Assembly (NCBI RefSeq): GCF_001548375.1
Contig: NZ_AP017295.1
Location: 4,374,501-4,438,500 of the forward strand
Length of the DNA stretch: 64,000 bases
Direction: 5' to 3'
DNA from: Nostoc sp. NIES-3756
GTDB lineage: Bacteria > Cyanobacteriota > Cyanobacteriia > Cyanobacteriales > Nostocaceae
Translations under genes and position numbers: made by a program
Part shown: positions 17,529-28,300 of the stretch, piece by piece
Layout of the letters: each line of letters begins with the position of its first letter
Position numbering within the stretch: position 1 is the stretch's first letter
The notes under the pieces: generated by a model
Told to the model about the DNA's origin: nothing
Seen by the model: the letters and a program-made list of their open reading frames with translations, nothing else
The model's database searches: none

Positions 17529-20500
17529 ATGAATATTCCCCGACTGCGTTTGTTGAAGCAAAACGATGAAAAAGCATTGGTGATAGTCGCGCAAAATACA
17601 CCAGTGGTTGAAGCGATCGCGCAGATGTATCAAATCCAAAGCAGTTGTGTACTAGTTAGGAATCAACACAAGTTAGTAGGTATTATTACACAAACAGATG
17701 TGATACGAGCGATCGCCCAGCAAAGCAAGTTTGCACAGATGTCTGTCGAAGAACTGATGAGTCAACCCGTCATGACTATCAAGGAGTCAGAGCTTGAGGA
17801 TTTAACCCATATCTTACAGTGTTTCCATGAGCATAAAATTAGTCACTTACCCGTAGTTGATAGTAAGGGGAAAATATTAGGTGTGGTGACATTAGAACAG
17901 GCTAAAACCGCACAATTAGAACAAGAAATAGCCCAAAAAGAGCAACTATCCCACCTACTATCCCAAAAAGATGCTCAGTATCATGCCTCACAAGCAAAGT
18001 TAAATGATGTTATTAATAACGCCATTGGTACTGCCATTGTCAGTTTTCGAGTATACCCTAATTACGATTGGGAATATGAATACTACTCTATTGGCTGTGA
18101 AACTATTTTTGGTTATACATCACAGGAATTATTCAGCGATAAGCAATTGTGGTTATCAAGAGTACATCCACAAGATAGAGAAACAGTAATCATACCAGCT
18201 TATGCAGATATCTTTGCTGGGAAACCTTTTAATTTGGAGTACCGCTTTTATCACAAAGATGGCTCTTTGCGTTGGCTTGGTTCTACTTACACTTCTCGCT
18301 ACGACTCGCAAGCAGACTGCTGGATTGTCATAGCCACCAACATTGATATTAGTGAACTCAAACAAGCAGAAGCAGCTTTGCGACATAGTGAAGAACGGTG
18401 GCAATTAGCGATCGCCGGTACTGATGAAGCCATTTGGGATTGGGATATAACTACTAACCATACCTACCGTTCAGACCGTTGGTTTGAGATGTTAGGATAT
18501 GAACGCCACCAACTGAGTAGCTTTAATGATGAATGGAGGATTCTTCTTCATCCTGATGATTATAACTATGTAATAGCCACTAAAGAAGCTTATTTAAAAC
18601 GGGAAATACCTTTATATTATGCCGAGTATCGTCTGCAATGCAGAGATGACTACTATAGGTGGTTTCGTTCACGGGCTAAAGCCGTTTGGGATGAACAAGG
18701 AAATCCCATCCGCTTAGTTGGTTCATTGGCAGATATTACAGAACGCAAAGAAGCGGAAACAGCTTTATTGCGATCGGAAGCTCAATATCGCTTGCTGTTT
18801 GAAAATAATCCCAATCCCATGTGGATTTTTGACCCCGAAACTCTGCGTTTTCTGGCTGTAAATCAGGCGGCAATTCACAAATATGGCTACTCCCAAGCAG
18901 AATTTCTATCAATGACACTTTGTGATATTCGACCCCATGAAGAAATTCCCGTTTTGTTAAGTTCCATGCCTGATATCAATATCTCTACTTCCATCTTCAC
19001 CTGTGAAACAAAACATCGTACACGGGATGGGACAGAAATAGATATAGAGATTAATTCTCATCTCATCACTTGGTTAGGCAAGCCAGCAAAATTTGTCTTA
19101 GCGAAAGATATTACAGAACAAAAAGCTGCACAGATCGAACTCCAACAAATTGAGGCGCAACTGCGCGAAAGCAAACATTTTATTGAGCAAGTTATTAGTC
19201 ATTCTCCCCAGATTTTATATATTTTTGACCCAATAACAGGTAGTAATGTTTATCTCAATCGCCAGTCTGAGGATATTTTAGGTTATCCTCCAGAAGAAAT
19301 TCAGCAACGAGGCGCTCAGTTTTTCTTGGATGTTTTGCATCCTGATGACTTACCTTTATTAGAACGGAACCTTAACCATTGGGAAAATGCAGCTGATGGC
19401 GAGGTATTAACAACTGAGTGCCGAATGAAGCATAAAGATGGTACTTGGCGCTGGTTGCGGTCACGAGAGGTAGTATTTGCTAGGGATGAAAATAACCGTC
19501 CTAATAAAGTTCTCGGTACAACTCAAGATATTACTGATAGCAAACTGGCTGAATTAGAAATTATTCATAGTCGAGATTTACTACAAGCTATTTATAATGA
19601 ATCTGCCGATGCTCTGTTTCTGGTAAGTCCACAAACACTGCTGATCATAGATTGTAATCAACGCGCAGTAGAATTATTTGTCGCCTCTAGTAAAGCAGAA
19701 TTAATTGGTATTGAGGGTCAAACTCTACAAAAACAACGGTTTACCCCTGATGAAATAAATAGCGTTATCGCAGAACTTAATTATTTAGGATTTTGGAGTC
19801 GAGAAGTCGAATATATCACCAAGCAAGGTGATTCTTTTTGGGGAAACCTAGCTGTTAAACAAATTTACGTTGCTGGGGAAGAAATTCACTTAGTACGTGT
19901 GACAGATATTAGCCAACGCAAACTAGCAGAACTTGCCCTGCATGAGCGGAAAGCTATGTTGCGGAGTATAGGAGATAATCTGCCTAATGGGGCAGTATAT
20001 CAGGTAATCCGTGAATTAGATGGGAGCGATCGCTTCACTTACCTAAGTGCGGGAATTGAAAGACTGATGGAAATTAAAGCTGAAGATGCCCTAAGAGATT
20101 CAAGTCTACTCTACCGCCAGTTTACCCCCGAGGATTCGCTGCGCTTAGAACAAGCTGTTAATGAGTCTCGTTTAAATTTATCTGTATTCAATATACAGCT
20201 ACGAGTACAAACCCCCAGAGGTCATTTGAAATGGCTACATTTTCGTTCTACTCCCCGTGTATTACCAGATAACCGTGTAGCTTGGGATGGGTTAGTTGTT
20301 GATATTACTGACATTAAACTTACCGAAGAAATATTACGCCAGAGTGAAGCACGATTAGCCGAGTCCCAGCAGGTCGCTCGTCTGGGTAACTGGGATTATG
20401 ATTTAGCTACCGGAAAAATTACTTGGTCTAAGGGGTTGTTTGAACTGTTTCAAAGAGATCCAGCATGGGATGCACCAAACTATGAAGAACATTTGCTACT

Positions 20501-22541
20501 TTACCACCCTGAGGATCGGCCAAAATTACACCAAGCAGTAGAATGCACTATTTCCACAGGCCAATCTTATAAATTGATTCTACGTGTATTTAAAGCTGAT
20601 GGGACGATGATGTATATTGAGGCGATCGGCAACGCACAGTTTAATTCCCAAGGAAAAATAATTCGTCTTTACGGAACTGCTCAGGACATTAGCGAGCGGC
20701 AATCTGCTCTCATTGAGCGCGAACAAGCAGAAGCCGCCTTACGAGAAAGTGAAAGACGATTTAGGGGCATTTTTAATAATACATTCCAGTTTACAGGATT
20801 GCTGACAGTTGAAGGTATTTTGCTAGAGGCCAACCAGACTGCGCTAACTTTTGCAGGAATACAATCCCAAGATGTAATTAATCGCCCATTTTGGGAAACT
20901 CATTGGTGGCAGATTTCACCACAAACTCAAGAAAAATTAAAACAAGCAATTACTTTAGCGGCTCAAGGAGAGTTTATCCGTTATGAAGTAGATGTTTTAG
21001 GAGCCAATAATCAAATAGCAACCATTGATTTCTCCTTGCGCCCACTGCATGATGAGACAGGGCAAGTTGTTTTGTTAATTCCCGAAGGTCGTGATATTAG
21101 TGAGCGCCAAGCCGTACTGCGTGAACGCCAAAGAGCCGAACAGGAACTTCAGGAGAAAGAACAGTTTTTAAGCAGTATTTATAATGGCGTAAGTAATCCA
21201 ATTTTTGTTATAGACGTTGTAGATGATGATTTTCGTATTATAGGCTTAAACCCTGCTTATGAGAGAATCACAGGCTTGCTGTTGCATGAAATAAAAGGCA
21301 AAACTCTACAACAGATTTTCCCAGAAACTGTAGCCGCAACTGTCAAAAAACACTATCAAGATTGTATCCAGGCTGGAGAAACTATTACTTATGAAGAATA
21401 CTTTTATGTAAGACAACAAGATACTTGGTGGATTACTAACCTTACTCCCCTAAAAGATGAAAACTCACATGTTTACCGCATTATTGGTAGTAGCATTAAC
21501 ATCACTGAACAAAAACGCGCTCAACAGATGTTAGAGTTACAGGCTGTCATTACGCGGAATATGGCAGAGGGGTTATGCTTAGTTCGCTTTAATGATGGTG
21601 TAATTGTCTATACTAATCCCAAATTTGATCAGATATTTGGTTATGATGTAGGTGAATTAATTGGTCAGCATATCTCAATTATTAACTATGAAGATGGGAA
21701 CACTATAGCTACAGAAGTTCATGAGGCGATCGCGGCGGCTGTCATGCAAGATGGTGAGGCTACCTATGAAGTCTACAATATCAAAAAAGATGGCACTCCC
21801 TTCTGGTGTCGGGCAACCACATCGGTTGTAGAACATCCTGAACATGGCAAAGTTTTTGTTGCTGTTCAACAAGATATTACAGAGCAAAGACAAACAGAAG
21901 AGAAAGTTAAATCTTCCCTCAAAGAAAAAGAAGTATTACTCAAAGAAATTCACCATCGAGTTAAGAATAATTTAGGCATCGTTAGCAGTTTATTACAAAT
22001 GCAGAGCAGGCGTACCCAAGACCATCAAGCAAGTGCCATCCTCCGCGATAGTCAAAACCGCATTGCTTCAATTGCTCTGGTACATGAAAAACTCTACCGC
22101 TCTGATGATTTAGCTAACATAGATTTCGCTCAATATATTCCCGATCTCACAACTCACCTGTTTGACTCGTATAATGTTAGTTCCAACTGTATTCGATTGA
22201 ATACTAAAGTTGAGGATGTCAGTTTGGATATCGAAACCGCAATTCCTTGTGGCTTGATTATTAATGAACTAGTTTCTAATGCTTTGAAATACGCCTTTAG
22301 CGATAATCTTGGCGGCGAAATTCAAGTTAAGTTATACCAAGAAAAAGACCAAACATTAACACTGATTGTTCAAGATAATGGTATTGGCTTACCTGCGGAA
22401 TTTGATAGCAAAAAAGCAAAAACACTCGGTTTAACTCTAGTTCAAGGTTTAGTCAAGCAACTAAGAGGTCAATTAGAAATCCAAAGCCAAGCAGGAACCG
22501 AATTTAAAATTTCTTTTATGCCAAGCAGAGTATACACATGA
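17529..22541 (+). CDS. CBS/multi-PAS sensor histidine kinase (HisKA_2 type)
   Basis: A very large (1670-residue) soluble sensor kinase. It begins with a CBS-domain pair (about 15-130), continues with about ten PAS/PAC domains in series (roughly 155-1460; typical starts EERWQLAIAGTDEAIWDWD, EAQYRLLFENNPNPMWIFD, and end motifs DITERKEAE and DITEQK), and ends with a HisKA_2 dimerisation domain with the phospho-acceptor in EIHHRVKNNLGIVSSLLQMQ and a HATPase_c domain (NELVSNALKYAF, VQDNGIGLP, LGLTLVQGLV). No membrane segment is seen, so it senses cytosolic cues, possibly nucleotides through CBS. Its end overlaps the next gene by four bases (ATGA), indicating translational coupling with the hybrid kinase. 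Confidence 0.93.
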   Translation: MNIPRLRLLKQNDEKALVIVAQNTPVVEAIAQMYQIQSSCVLVRNQHKLVGIITQTDVIRAIAQQSKFAQMSVEELMSQPVMTIKESELEDLTHILQCFHEHKISHLPVVDSKGKILGVVTLEQAKTAQLEQEIAQKEQLSHLLSQKDAQYHASQAKLNDVINNAIGTAIVSFRVYPNYDWEYEYYSIGCETIFGYTSQELFSDKQLWLSRVHPQDRETVIIPAYADIFAGKPFNLEYRFYHKDGSLRWLGSTYTSRYDSQADCWIVIATNIDISELKQAEAALRHSEERWQLAIAGTDEAIWDWDITTNHTYRSDRWFEMLGYERHQLSSFNDEWRILLHPDDYNYVIATKEAYLKREIPLYYAEYRLQCRDDYYRWFRSRAKAVWDEQGNPIRLVGSLADITERKEAETALLRSEAQYRLLFENNPNPMWIFDPETLRFLAVNQAAIHKYGYSQAEFLSMTLCDIRPHEEIPVLLSSMPDINISTSIFTCETKHRTRDGTEIDIEINSHLITWLGKPAKFVLAKDITEQKAAQIELQQIEAQLRESKHFIEQVISHSPQILYIFDPITGSNVYLNRQSEDILGYPPEEIQQRGAQFFLDVLHPDDLPLLERNLNHWENAADGEVLTTECRMKHKDGTWRWLRSREVVFARDENNRPNKVLGTTQDITDSKLAELEIIHSRDLLQAIYNESADALFLVSPQTLLIIDCNQRAVELFVASSKAELIGIEGQTLQKQRFTPDEINSVIAELNYLGFWSREVEYITKQGDSFWGNLAVKQIYVAGEEIHLVRVTDISQRKLAELALHERKAMLRSIGDNLPNGAVYQVIRELDGSDRFTYLSAGIERLMEIKAEDALRDSSLLYRQFTPEDSLRLEQAVNESRLNLSVFNIQLRVQTPRGHLKWLHFRSTPRVLPDNRVAWDGLVVDITDIKLTEEILRQSEARLAESQQVARLGNWDYDLATGKITWSKGLFELFQRDPAWDAPNYEEHLLLYHPEDRPKLHQAVECTISTGQSYKLILRVFKADGTMMYIEAIGNAQFNSQGKIIRLYGTAQDISERQSALIEREQAEAALRESERRFRGIFNNTFQFTGLLTVEGILLEANQTALTFAGIQSQDVINRPFWETHWWQISPQTQEKLKQAITLAAQGEFIRYEVDVLGANNQIATIDFSLRPLHDETGQVVLLIPEGRDISERQAVLRERQRAEQELQEKEQFLSSIYNGVSNPIFVIDVVDDDFRIIGLNPAYERITGLLLHEIKGKTLQQIFPETVAATVKKHYQDCIQAGETITYEEYFYVRQQDTWWITNLTPLKDENSHVYRIIGSSINITEQKRAQQMLELQAVITRNMAEGLCLVRFNDGVIVYTNPKFDQIFGYDVGELIGQHISIINYEDGNTIATEVHEAIAAAVMQDGEATYEVYNIKKDGTPFWCRATTSVVEHPEHGKVFVAVQQDITEQRQTEEKVKSSLKEKEVLLKEIHHRVKNNLGIVSSLLQMQSRRTQDHQASAILRDSQNRIASIALVHEKLYRSDDLANIDFAQYIPDLTTHLFDSYNVSSNCIRLNTKVEDVSLDIETAIPCGLIINELVSNALKYAFSDNLGGEIQVKLYQEKDQTLTLIVQDNGIGLPAEFDSKKAKTLGLTLVQGLVKQLRGQLEIQSQAGTEFKISFMPSRVYT

Positions 22542-24226
22542 CTAGCATCTGTTCACAAACACATAAAATGCAGACAGTCAGAGTGCTGATTGTAGAAGAC
22601 GAGTATATCCTAGCAATTAACCTCCAAGAAAGTTTAGAATCACTAGGATATACAGTTGTAGACATAGCAGATTCGGCAGAGTTGGCAATAGAGAAATCAG
22701 CAAAATTACTCCCAAATCTCATCTTGATGGATATCAGGCTCCGGGGTGAAAAAGATGGTATCCAAGCAGCAGAGCAAATTTGGCATAGCCTACAAATTCC
22801 TATCATCTACGTTACCGGTCATTCCGATCAAAGCACAGTCGAAAGAGCAACGCTCACCTTCCCCTTTGGCTACATTCTCAAACCCGTCAGAGAACAAGAA
22901 CTCTACGTCGCTATTCAAACCGCTCTCAACCGCTATGAACGCGAACAATTTTTAAGTTCCGTGCTGCGGGGGATGGGGGATGGGGTAATTGTCATTGATA
23001 CCGAGTTGCGCATCAAATACATGAATCGAGTAGCCGAAGCCCTGACAGGTTGGCAATTTGATGACGCAAAAAAACAAACTCTAACTGATGTCGTCCAGCT
23101 AATTGACGAACAAACCCTGAACTCTATCCAAAATCCGATGGTTTCGTCCATTCAGAGAGAAACAACAATTTATCTGGGCGATCGCATTTTACTAGTTACC
23201 AAAGATGGGACAATGATTCCTGTGGCTGACAGTGCTACACCCCTACGCAACAACAATGGTGAAATCACTGGCGCAGTCATGGTTTTTCGAGATGACACTC
23301 AACGACGACTCTTAGAAGAACGCAATCTTGCGGCTGAACGCAGTCGCCAACTAGAAATTCAAATGGCAGAAATGGAACGCTTTAACAAGCTGAAAGAAGA
23401 TTTTTTAACAGCTACTTCTCATGAAATGAGAACACCGTTGTCGAATATTAAAATGGCAATTTCTATGCTAGAAAATGTCATCAATCAACAAGAAATTTTG
23501 CAATCAGCAGCCCCTCCTACCTCTGCATCTGTATCGCGCTATCTAAATATTATGCGTCAGGAGTGCGAACGAGAGTTAAATTTAGTAGATGATTTGCTGA
23601 ATATGCGAATCATGGACACAGACACTTATCCTTTAGAATTAGATAATATTTATCTCCAGTCTTGGCTACCTGAAATTATTAACGATTTTCAAGAAATTAT
23701 CCAAGCTCAAAAACAAGTCTTAGAACTTAGTATAGCTAATGACTTACCAGCTTTAGTTTCTGATGCTAATATCTTGGCAAGGATTGTCTCAGAACTACTC
23801 CTTAATGCTTGTAGATATACTCCCTCTAATGAGCGAATTACTGTAACAGTTCATTTTTACCAAAACTCAAAATCCTTAAGACCTCAAGAGGCAAAGTCTA
23901 ATTTATCTTCTCCATCTTCATCTTCTTATTTCCAAATTAGAGTTAACAACTCTGGGGTAGAAATTCCTTTAGCAGAACAAACCAAAATTTTTGAGCCTTT
24001 CTATAAAGTTGCAAATAAGAAAATCACAGACAAATTGTCTGTATTTGACAAAACTGAGCAAATATCTTGGAGAGACTATTCACAAAGTAGTGGTACAGGT
24101 TTAGGATTAACACTAGTGAAAAAACTTGTACAGTATATTCAAGGCACAATTGAGGTTACAAGTAGTCAAAACTTAACTACATTCACAGTTGAATTGCCAT
24201 TAATTTTGTCTATAGATAAGAAGTAA
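22538..24226 (+). CDS. Response regulator/PAS/histidine kinase hybrid
   Basis: A 562-residue protein with an N-terminal receiver domain (about 15-130; acceptor Asp in LILMDIRLRG, switch region IIYVTGHSD, Lys in LKPVREQ), a PAS domain (about 140-260), a HisKA domain with phospho-His in TATSHEMRTPLSNIK, and a HATPase_c domain (LLLNACRYTPS and GTGLGLTLVKKLV). The start overlaps the stop of the PAS kinase; a second ATG at 22568 is possible. The upstream HisKA_2 kinase likely phosphorylates its receiver, which would then tune the C-terminal kinase. The downstream partner is not in the window. Confidence 0.92.
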   Translation: MTSICSQTHKMQTVRVLIVEDEYILAINLQESLESLGYTVVDIADSAELAIEKSAKLLPNLILMDIRLRGEKDGIQAAEQIWHSLQIPIIYVTGHSDQSTVERATLTFPFGYILKPVREQELYVAIQTALNRYEREQFLSSVLRGMGDGVIVIDTELRIKYMNRVAEALTGWQFDDAKKQTLTDVVQLIDEQTLNSIQNPMVSSIQRETTIYLGDRILLVTKDGTMIPVADSATPLRNNNGEITGAVMVFRDDTQRRLLEERNLAAERSRQLEIQMAEMERFNKLKEDFLTATSHEMRTPLSNIKMAISMLENVINQQEILQSAAPPTSASVSRYLNIMRQECERELNLVDDLLNMRIMDTDTYPLELDNIYLQSWLPEIINDFQEIIQAQKQVLELSIANDLPALVSDANILARIVSELLLNACRYTPSNERITVTVHFYQNSKSLRPQEAKSNLSSPSSSSYFQIRVNNSGVEIPLAEQTKIFEPFYKVANKKITDKLSVFDKTEQISWRDYSQSSGTGLGLTLVKKLVQYIQGTIEVTSSQNLTTFTVELPLILSIDKK

Positions 24227-24467
24227 GAGGCAATCATAAACTAGAAATCTGTTTTAAAACAAATCAACTTACTGACTCTCTTTTTCTACAATCTCAAAAT
24301 ACCAAATTAGAATCAACCAAGTTCTTATATTCATGTTTGTTTTCAGATATACACATTTAATCTCAAAACATGATGATTTATCTCTCTATGGGGGGAATTG
24401 CTATTAAGGCTATAAATACTAAATAAATAACATTCCCATTACCTGACGAACTTTAACTATAAATCTA

Positions 24468-24500
24468 CTCGTTGCTATAAAGTAACGAGAGATTTTTTAT
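24468..24500 (+). terminator. Hairpin with T-tract
   Basis: CTCGTT (24468-24473) pairs with AACGAG (24484-24489) and is followed by AGATTTTTTATT. About 240 bases after the sensor-kinase operon; it may terminate that operon or a short transcript starting near 24430. Confidence 0.6.
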
Positions 24501-24668
24501 TATTACAATATATTTAATAAGAAAAATTAAGACACAGAGAAATCAAAGAAATATAAAAGAAAACGGGTTTCATGCCTATTACCTGCTTTTTGTCTTCTAT
24601 TATCTGCTATATATTTCTCTATCTTTAGGGGGAATTAAATTTAAGCAAATAAATACTAAATAACTAAT

Positions 24669-24695
24669 AGCCCGATTGCCCAACCGGGCTTTAGC
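24669..24695 (+). terminator. Hairpin in second unit
   Basis: AGCCCG (24669-24674) pairs with CGGGCT (24685-24690), followed by a short T-containing stretch. Weaker T-run than the first unit. Confidence 0.45.
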
Positions 24696-24841
24696 TCCAT
24701 ACACCCCCCCTGTTTACCTGGCAAGGGGGGATTTATTTGATTAGTCAACAGTCCATAGTCAACAGCCAACAGCCAACAGCAACAGTCAAAAGGTAGGAGG
24801 CAGTAATAATTATTCTTTCCCTTATCTCCCCCTACTCCCTG

Positions 24842-25057
24842 TTACATTTTCTCCTCTGGTGGAGCAGCATGGGGTAGTGTGGAAGTTTCTTCATCGGGGG
24901 TAATCAGAGGTATACCTAAATGTTTCCTTGCTGCTTCTTCTGCTAACTTATGGTCTTGTTCACTATTAAACTGGCTTGCGTCTAATAGATGTTTTTCCCT
25001 TGCAGCCGCATCTCGGCTGGGTGGTGTTCCATTCTTCCATTTATATCTAAAATCCAT
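24842..25057 (-). CDS. Small hydrophilic hypothetical protein
   Basis: A 71-residue, charged protein (MDFRYKWKNGTPPSRDAAAR, then SEQDHKLAEEAARKHLGIPLI, ending AAPPEEKM). It has no signal peptide or membrane segment and no family I recognise. The composition looks like genuine coding sequence and the stop codon abuts a repeat tract, as for other genes here. There is no strong ribosome binding site. An overlapping frame on the plus strand was judged the shadow. Confidence 0.55.
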   Translation of the reverse strand: MDFRYKWKNGTPPSRDAAAREKHLLDASQFNSEQDHKLAEEAARKHLGIPLITPDEETSTLPHAAPPEEKM

Positions 25058-25135
25058 AATTCAAAAGCAGTCTTGTCTGCATTTATACTTCTGAGGTTTT
25101 AATAGTAAGTATTTACTGACAATAATTCCTCTATC

Positions 25136-25268
25136 ATAAGTAGCCCTTTGAAAAAGGTAGGAGAGTACGGGAGAGGGGGGAGATGAGGGAGATCAGGGAG
25201 AGGGGGCGAGAATAATTATTACTGCCTTTTGACTATGGACTATGGACTAATGACTAATGACTAATAAC
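25136..25268. repeat. Purine-rich and heptamer repeats
   Basis: GGGAGA/GGGAGG-type tract (25160-25210) followed by GACTATGGACTATGGACTAATGACTAA heptamer-like units. No gene. Confidence 0.6.
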
Positions 25269-25273
25269 AAATG

Positions 25274-25296
25274 AAAAAACCTCCCGTGATGGGAGG
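25274..25296 (-). terminator. Terminator of the 98-residue-repeat protein gene
   Basis: CCTCCC (25280-25285) and GGGAGG (25291-25296) form a stem; on the minus strand it is followed by a run of T (plus-strand A6 at 25274-25279). It lies 28 bases after the stop codon. Confidence 0.85.
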
Positions 25297-25323
25297 TGAA
25301 ATAATGAGCGGAGACAAATTTAC

Positions 25324-28300
25324 CTACACCAGCACAACAGCGATCGCACCACCTATGGCGGCGAAGATGGCTGATACTATGGCTGTGGCGAACAACCACC
25401 AAGCGGCTGAAGCTGCGGCTTTGCGGGTTTCTTCCGCTTGCCGTTGGGCTTGATGCTTGACTTCTTCGAGGCGGCGTTGCGCTTCGTGTTGTAGGCGTTC
25501 GGCGCGTTGTAAGACGGTGTTACGCGCCCGTTCAATTTGGTCAATAACCCGGTTGGCATCTTCCTCGGAGATGTCTTCACGGGAACTGACAATAGCTACT
25601 AAGGTTTCGCGGTTGAATGAAGACAGGCGATCGCGCAAAGCGTCAAATCCTGCTTGTGGGTCATCAAACAAGGTACGCACATCACGCTTAATACTATCAT
25701 AGTTGAGTTCGGGACGTTCCAAACCATTGAGGTAGTTACGAATCCGGGCAAAAATCCCATCAATTACGTCTTGAATCCGGCGTTGGATGCTGCGTACTTG
25801 TTCCACAAATTGATCCCGGACGGAAACTATATTATCGGCAATTCTGGCAGCTTCCTCATCGCTGAGGTCTTCCCGAATCTTCAACAGGGCGATAATTGTG
25901 GAACGGTCAAAATGAGCCAAGCGATCGCTCAAGCTGTCTACACCAACTCGTGGATCATGCAGCAATAGTTGCAAGTCCCGCTTAATTCCTGCTGGATTGA
26001 GTTCTTCCTTGCCAGTTTGTCGTAAGTATTCTTCCAAATACGCTTGGAAGTTCTGTACCCGTTGCTGAGTACGGGTAGCTAAACGACGGGGAGCGCGGAC
26101 AATATTGCGGATAGAACCCTGTACAGAGTCAATTACTTGATTGACTTGTTCTTCGCTCAAGTCTTGGCGTTGACTAAGCAACTGTACAAGTGTATCGCGG
26201 TCTACTTGCGACAAGCGACGACGTAGGGCAACTGCTCCTTCTCTGGGGTTTTCAAACAGTCTAGTTAAGTCCCGTTGAATCCCTTCGGGGTTGAGTTCTG
26301 ATTTGCCAGTTTTGCGCAGATACTCAGAAATGGTGGTGGTAACGGAGTCGTATTGTTCTTTGGCTTTGTCGGCTACTATTTGGGGTGTGTGGCGGACATT
26401 GTGCCAAGACTCCTCTACAGTATTGATAACTTGATGTGCTTGGTCTTGGCTAATATCTTGGCGTTGACTGAGCAACTGTACAAGTGTATCGCGGTCAAAG
26501 CGAGACAAGCGGGCGCGAATTGCAGAGATTCCCGCTTGGGGATCAGACAATAGAGTCTTCAAGTCAGCACGGATGGCATCGGGGTTTAATTCTCCTTTGC
26601 CAGTGTTACGCAGATATGACTCGACATTTAACCACAGGGTTTCTGCTTGATATTTGGCTTGGTCTGCGAGGTTTTTGGATTCTAACAAGACGCGATCGCG
26701 CTGTTTTTCCAACTCATCAATAATTCTGTCGGGTTCTCCTGGCTGCATATCATTGCGTTCTAGCAATATCTGCTGCAAGGGATAGCGCTCAACTATTGCC
26801 AGCCGCCGGGACAGGGTGTCATAATCTGCATCTTTGTCTTCTAATATGTGTTTGAAATCTCTCTCAATCCCTTCGGGAGTCAAATCTGCCTTGTTAGTAA
26901 TTAACAGATAACTTTCGATGCGGCGTTGTAAATCTTGGGTGATTTCTCTTTCTTCTTCGGCGGTAACTATAACCAGCACAGACTGGCGTACAGCTTCTAA
27001 TCTGTCAGCAATGTGCTGAATTTGGGATTGGGTGAGCAGTCCTCGGTGTTGGAGAATATTGACAAAATCATTGCGGGAAAGTCTTTCTAATTCCCGGCGT
27101 ACCGTACCAGGGTCGGCGGCTGGGTCATGGATAACATCGCGGAACTCTTCGGCAATTCTTTGTTCACTCAACTGCCAAGCATAAGTGTTAGACAGATAGT
27201 TTTCTACATCCGCACGAATGGGGCTGTAGGGTTGTGAGGGAACGGGTAAGCCGAATTTATCTGCTTGTTCTGTGGCTTTGTCTTTGGCTGTGGTCAGTGC
27301 TTGCCAAATTTTCTCTACATCTATATCAGATAGGTCTGTTCTACCCAAGGCAATTCCAGTTAAGGCGGATATACCTTGCTGGATAGTGCTTTGTATTGGC
27401 CCTACTGGTGCAGATTTTTGGGCAGTGTCCTTGGTAGAACGGGTTTCGTCAATTAACCTATCTAGTTTGGCGCTGAGTTCATCAGTCTTCGCTTGTCCTG
27501 GTGGTAATGATTTGAGATAATCAACCAACTCAGCCAAACGGTCTTGAGTGGGTTGTTGATGAGCTACAGTTTGCTGCCACACGTTGTATAGGGTGTCAGC
27601 TATGCGCTTGGTATCTCGTTTGGAAAGGTCGGTACGGCTGCTAACTAGGTCAATGAACTTTTGGCGATCGATATTGCGTAAGTCTGGACTCCCAGCGATC
27701 GCTTTTAGCTGGGGGTCATTTAACAACCTTTCAAACTCACTGCGAATATTAGATATGTCTAACTCTGGTGGGCGCAGTTTTTCAATATAATCTTCTATGT
27801 TTTCGCGGATACTGATAGGGTCAATGGCACTGCCCAATTCTCGACGTACGGCGGCGGCGGCGGCTTCAGCTGTGGCTACTACTTGCTGATTTACAGCTTT
27901 TGCACCCAAGGCAGCTGTAGCTGTTCCCATAATCGCCTGAAAGCCAGAGGTAGCGGTATTAACTACCGAACCGATGAGGGAACCAACGGTAGTGGAACTC
28001 ACCCACATCAGCAACAAGAAGTATGCACCCCAAATTACTAAACCGAGAATTGCACCCAATCTGGGATCGAGAATAACCAAGCTAAGTTTGACGGCTAGGA
28101 AAGAGGCGACTAATAAGGCAATGGTGACAGTGATTAACGTCCACAACCCCACAGCCGTGCCAATCTTGCGAATTGTGCCGCCAAAACTCTCTGATTCCCC
28201 TGAATGTGAGTCTGAGTCAGAGGAACGCCCCAGGTAAGAAATACCTGCGGCTACGGAAAGGTTGGTTAATACTAGCTGGAAGGCAAAAGCCAAAATCACC

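Larger units (their letters stand above)
24227..24841. other. Intergenic region with tandem promoter/terminator-like units
   Basis: Two similar AT-rich segments (about 24377-24440 and 24606-24675) share GGGGGAATT, TTAAG and ATAAATACTAAATAA in the same order. Each is followed by a hairpin (24468-24489 and 24669-24690). A third hairpin of C6/G6 lies at about 24706-24732, then heptamer repeats. Possible tandem small transcripts; no protein gene. Confidence 0.45.
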
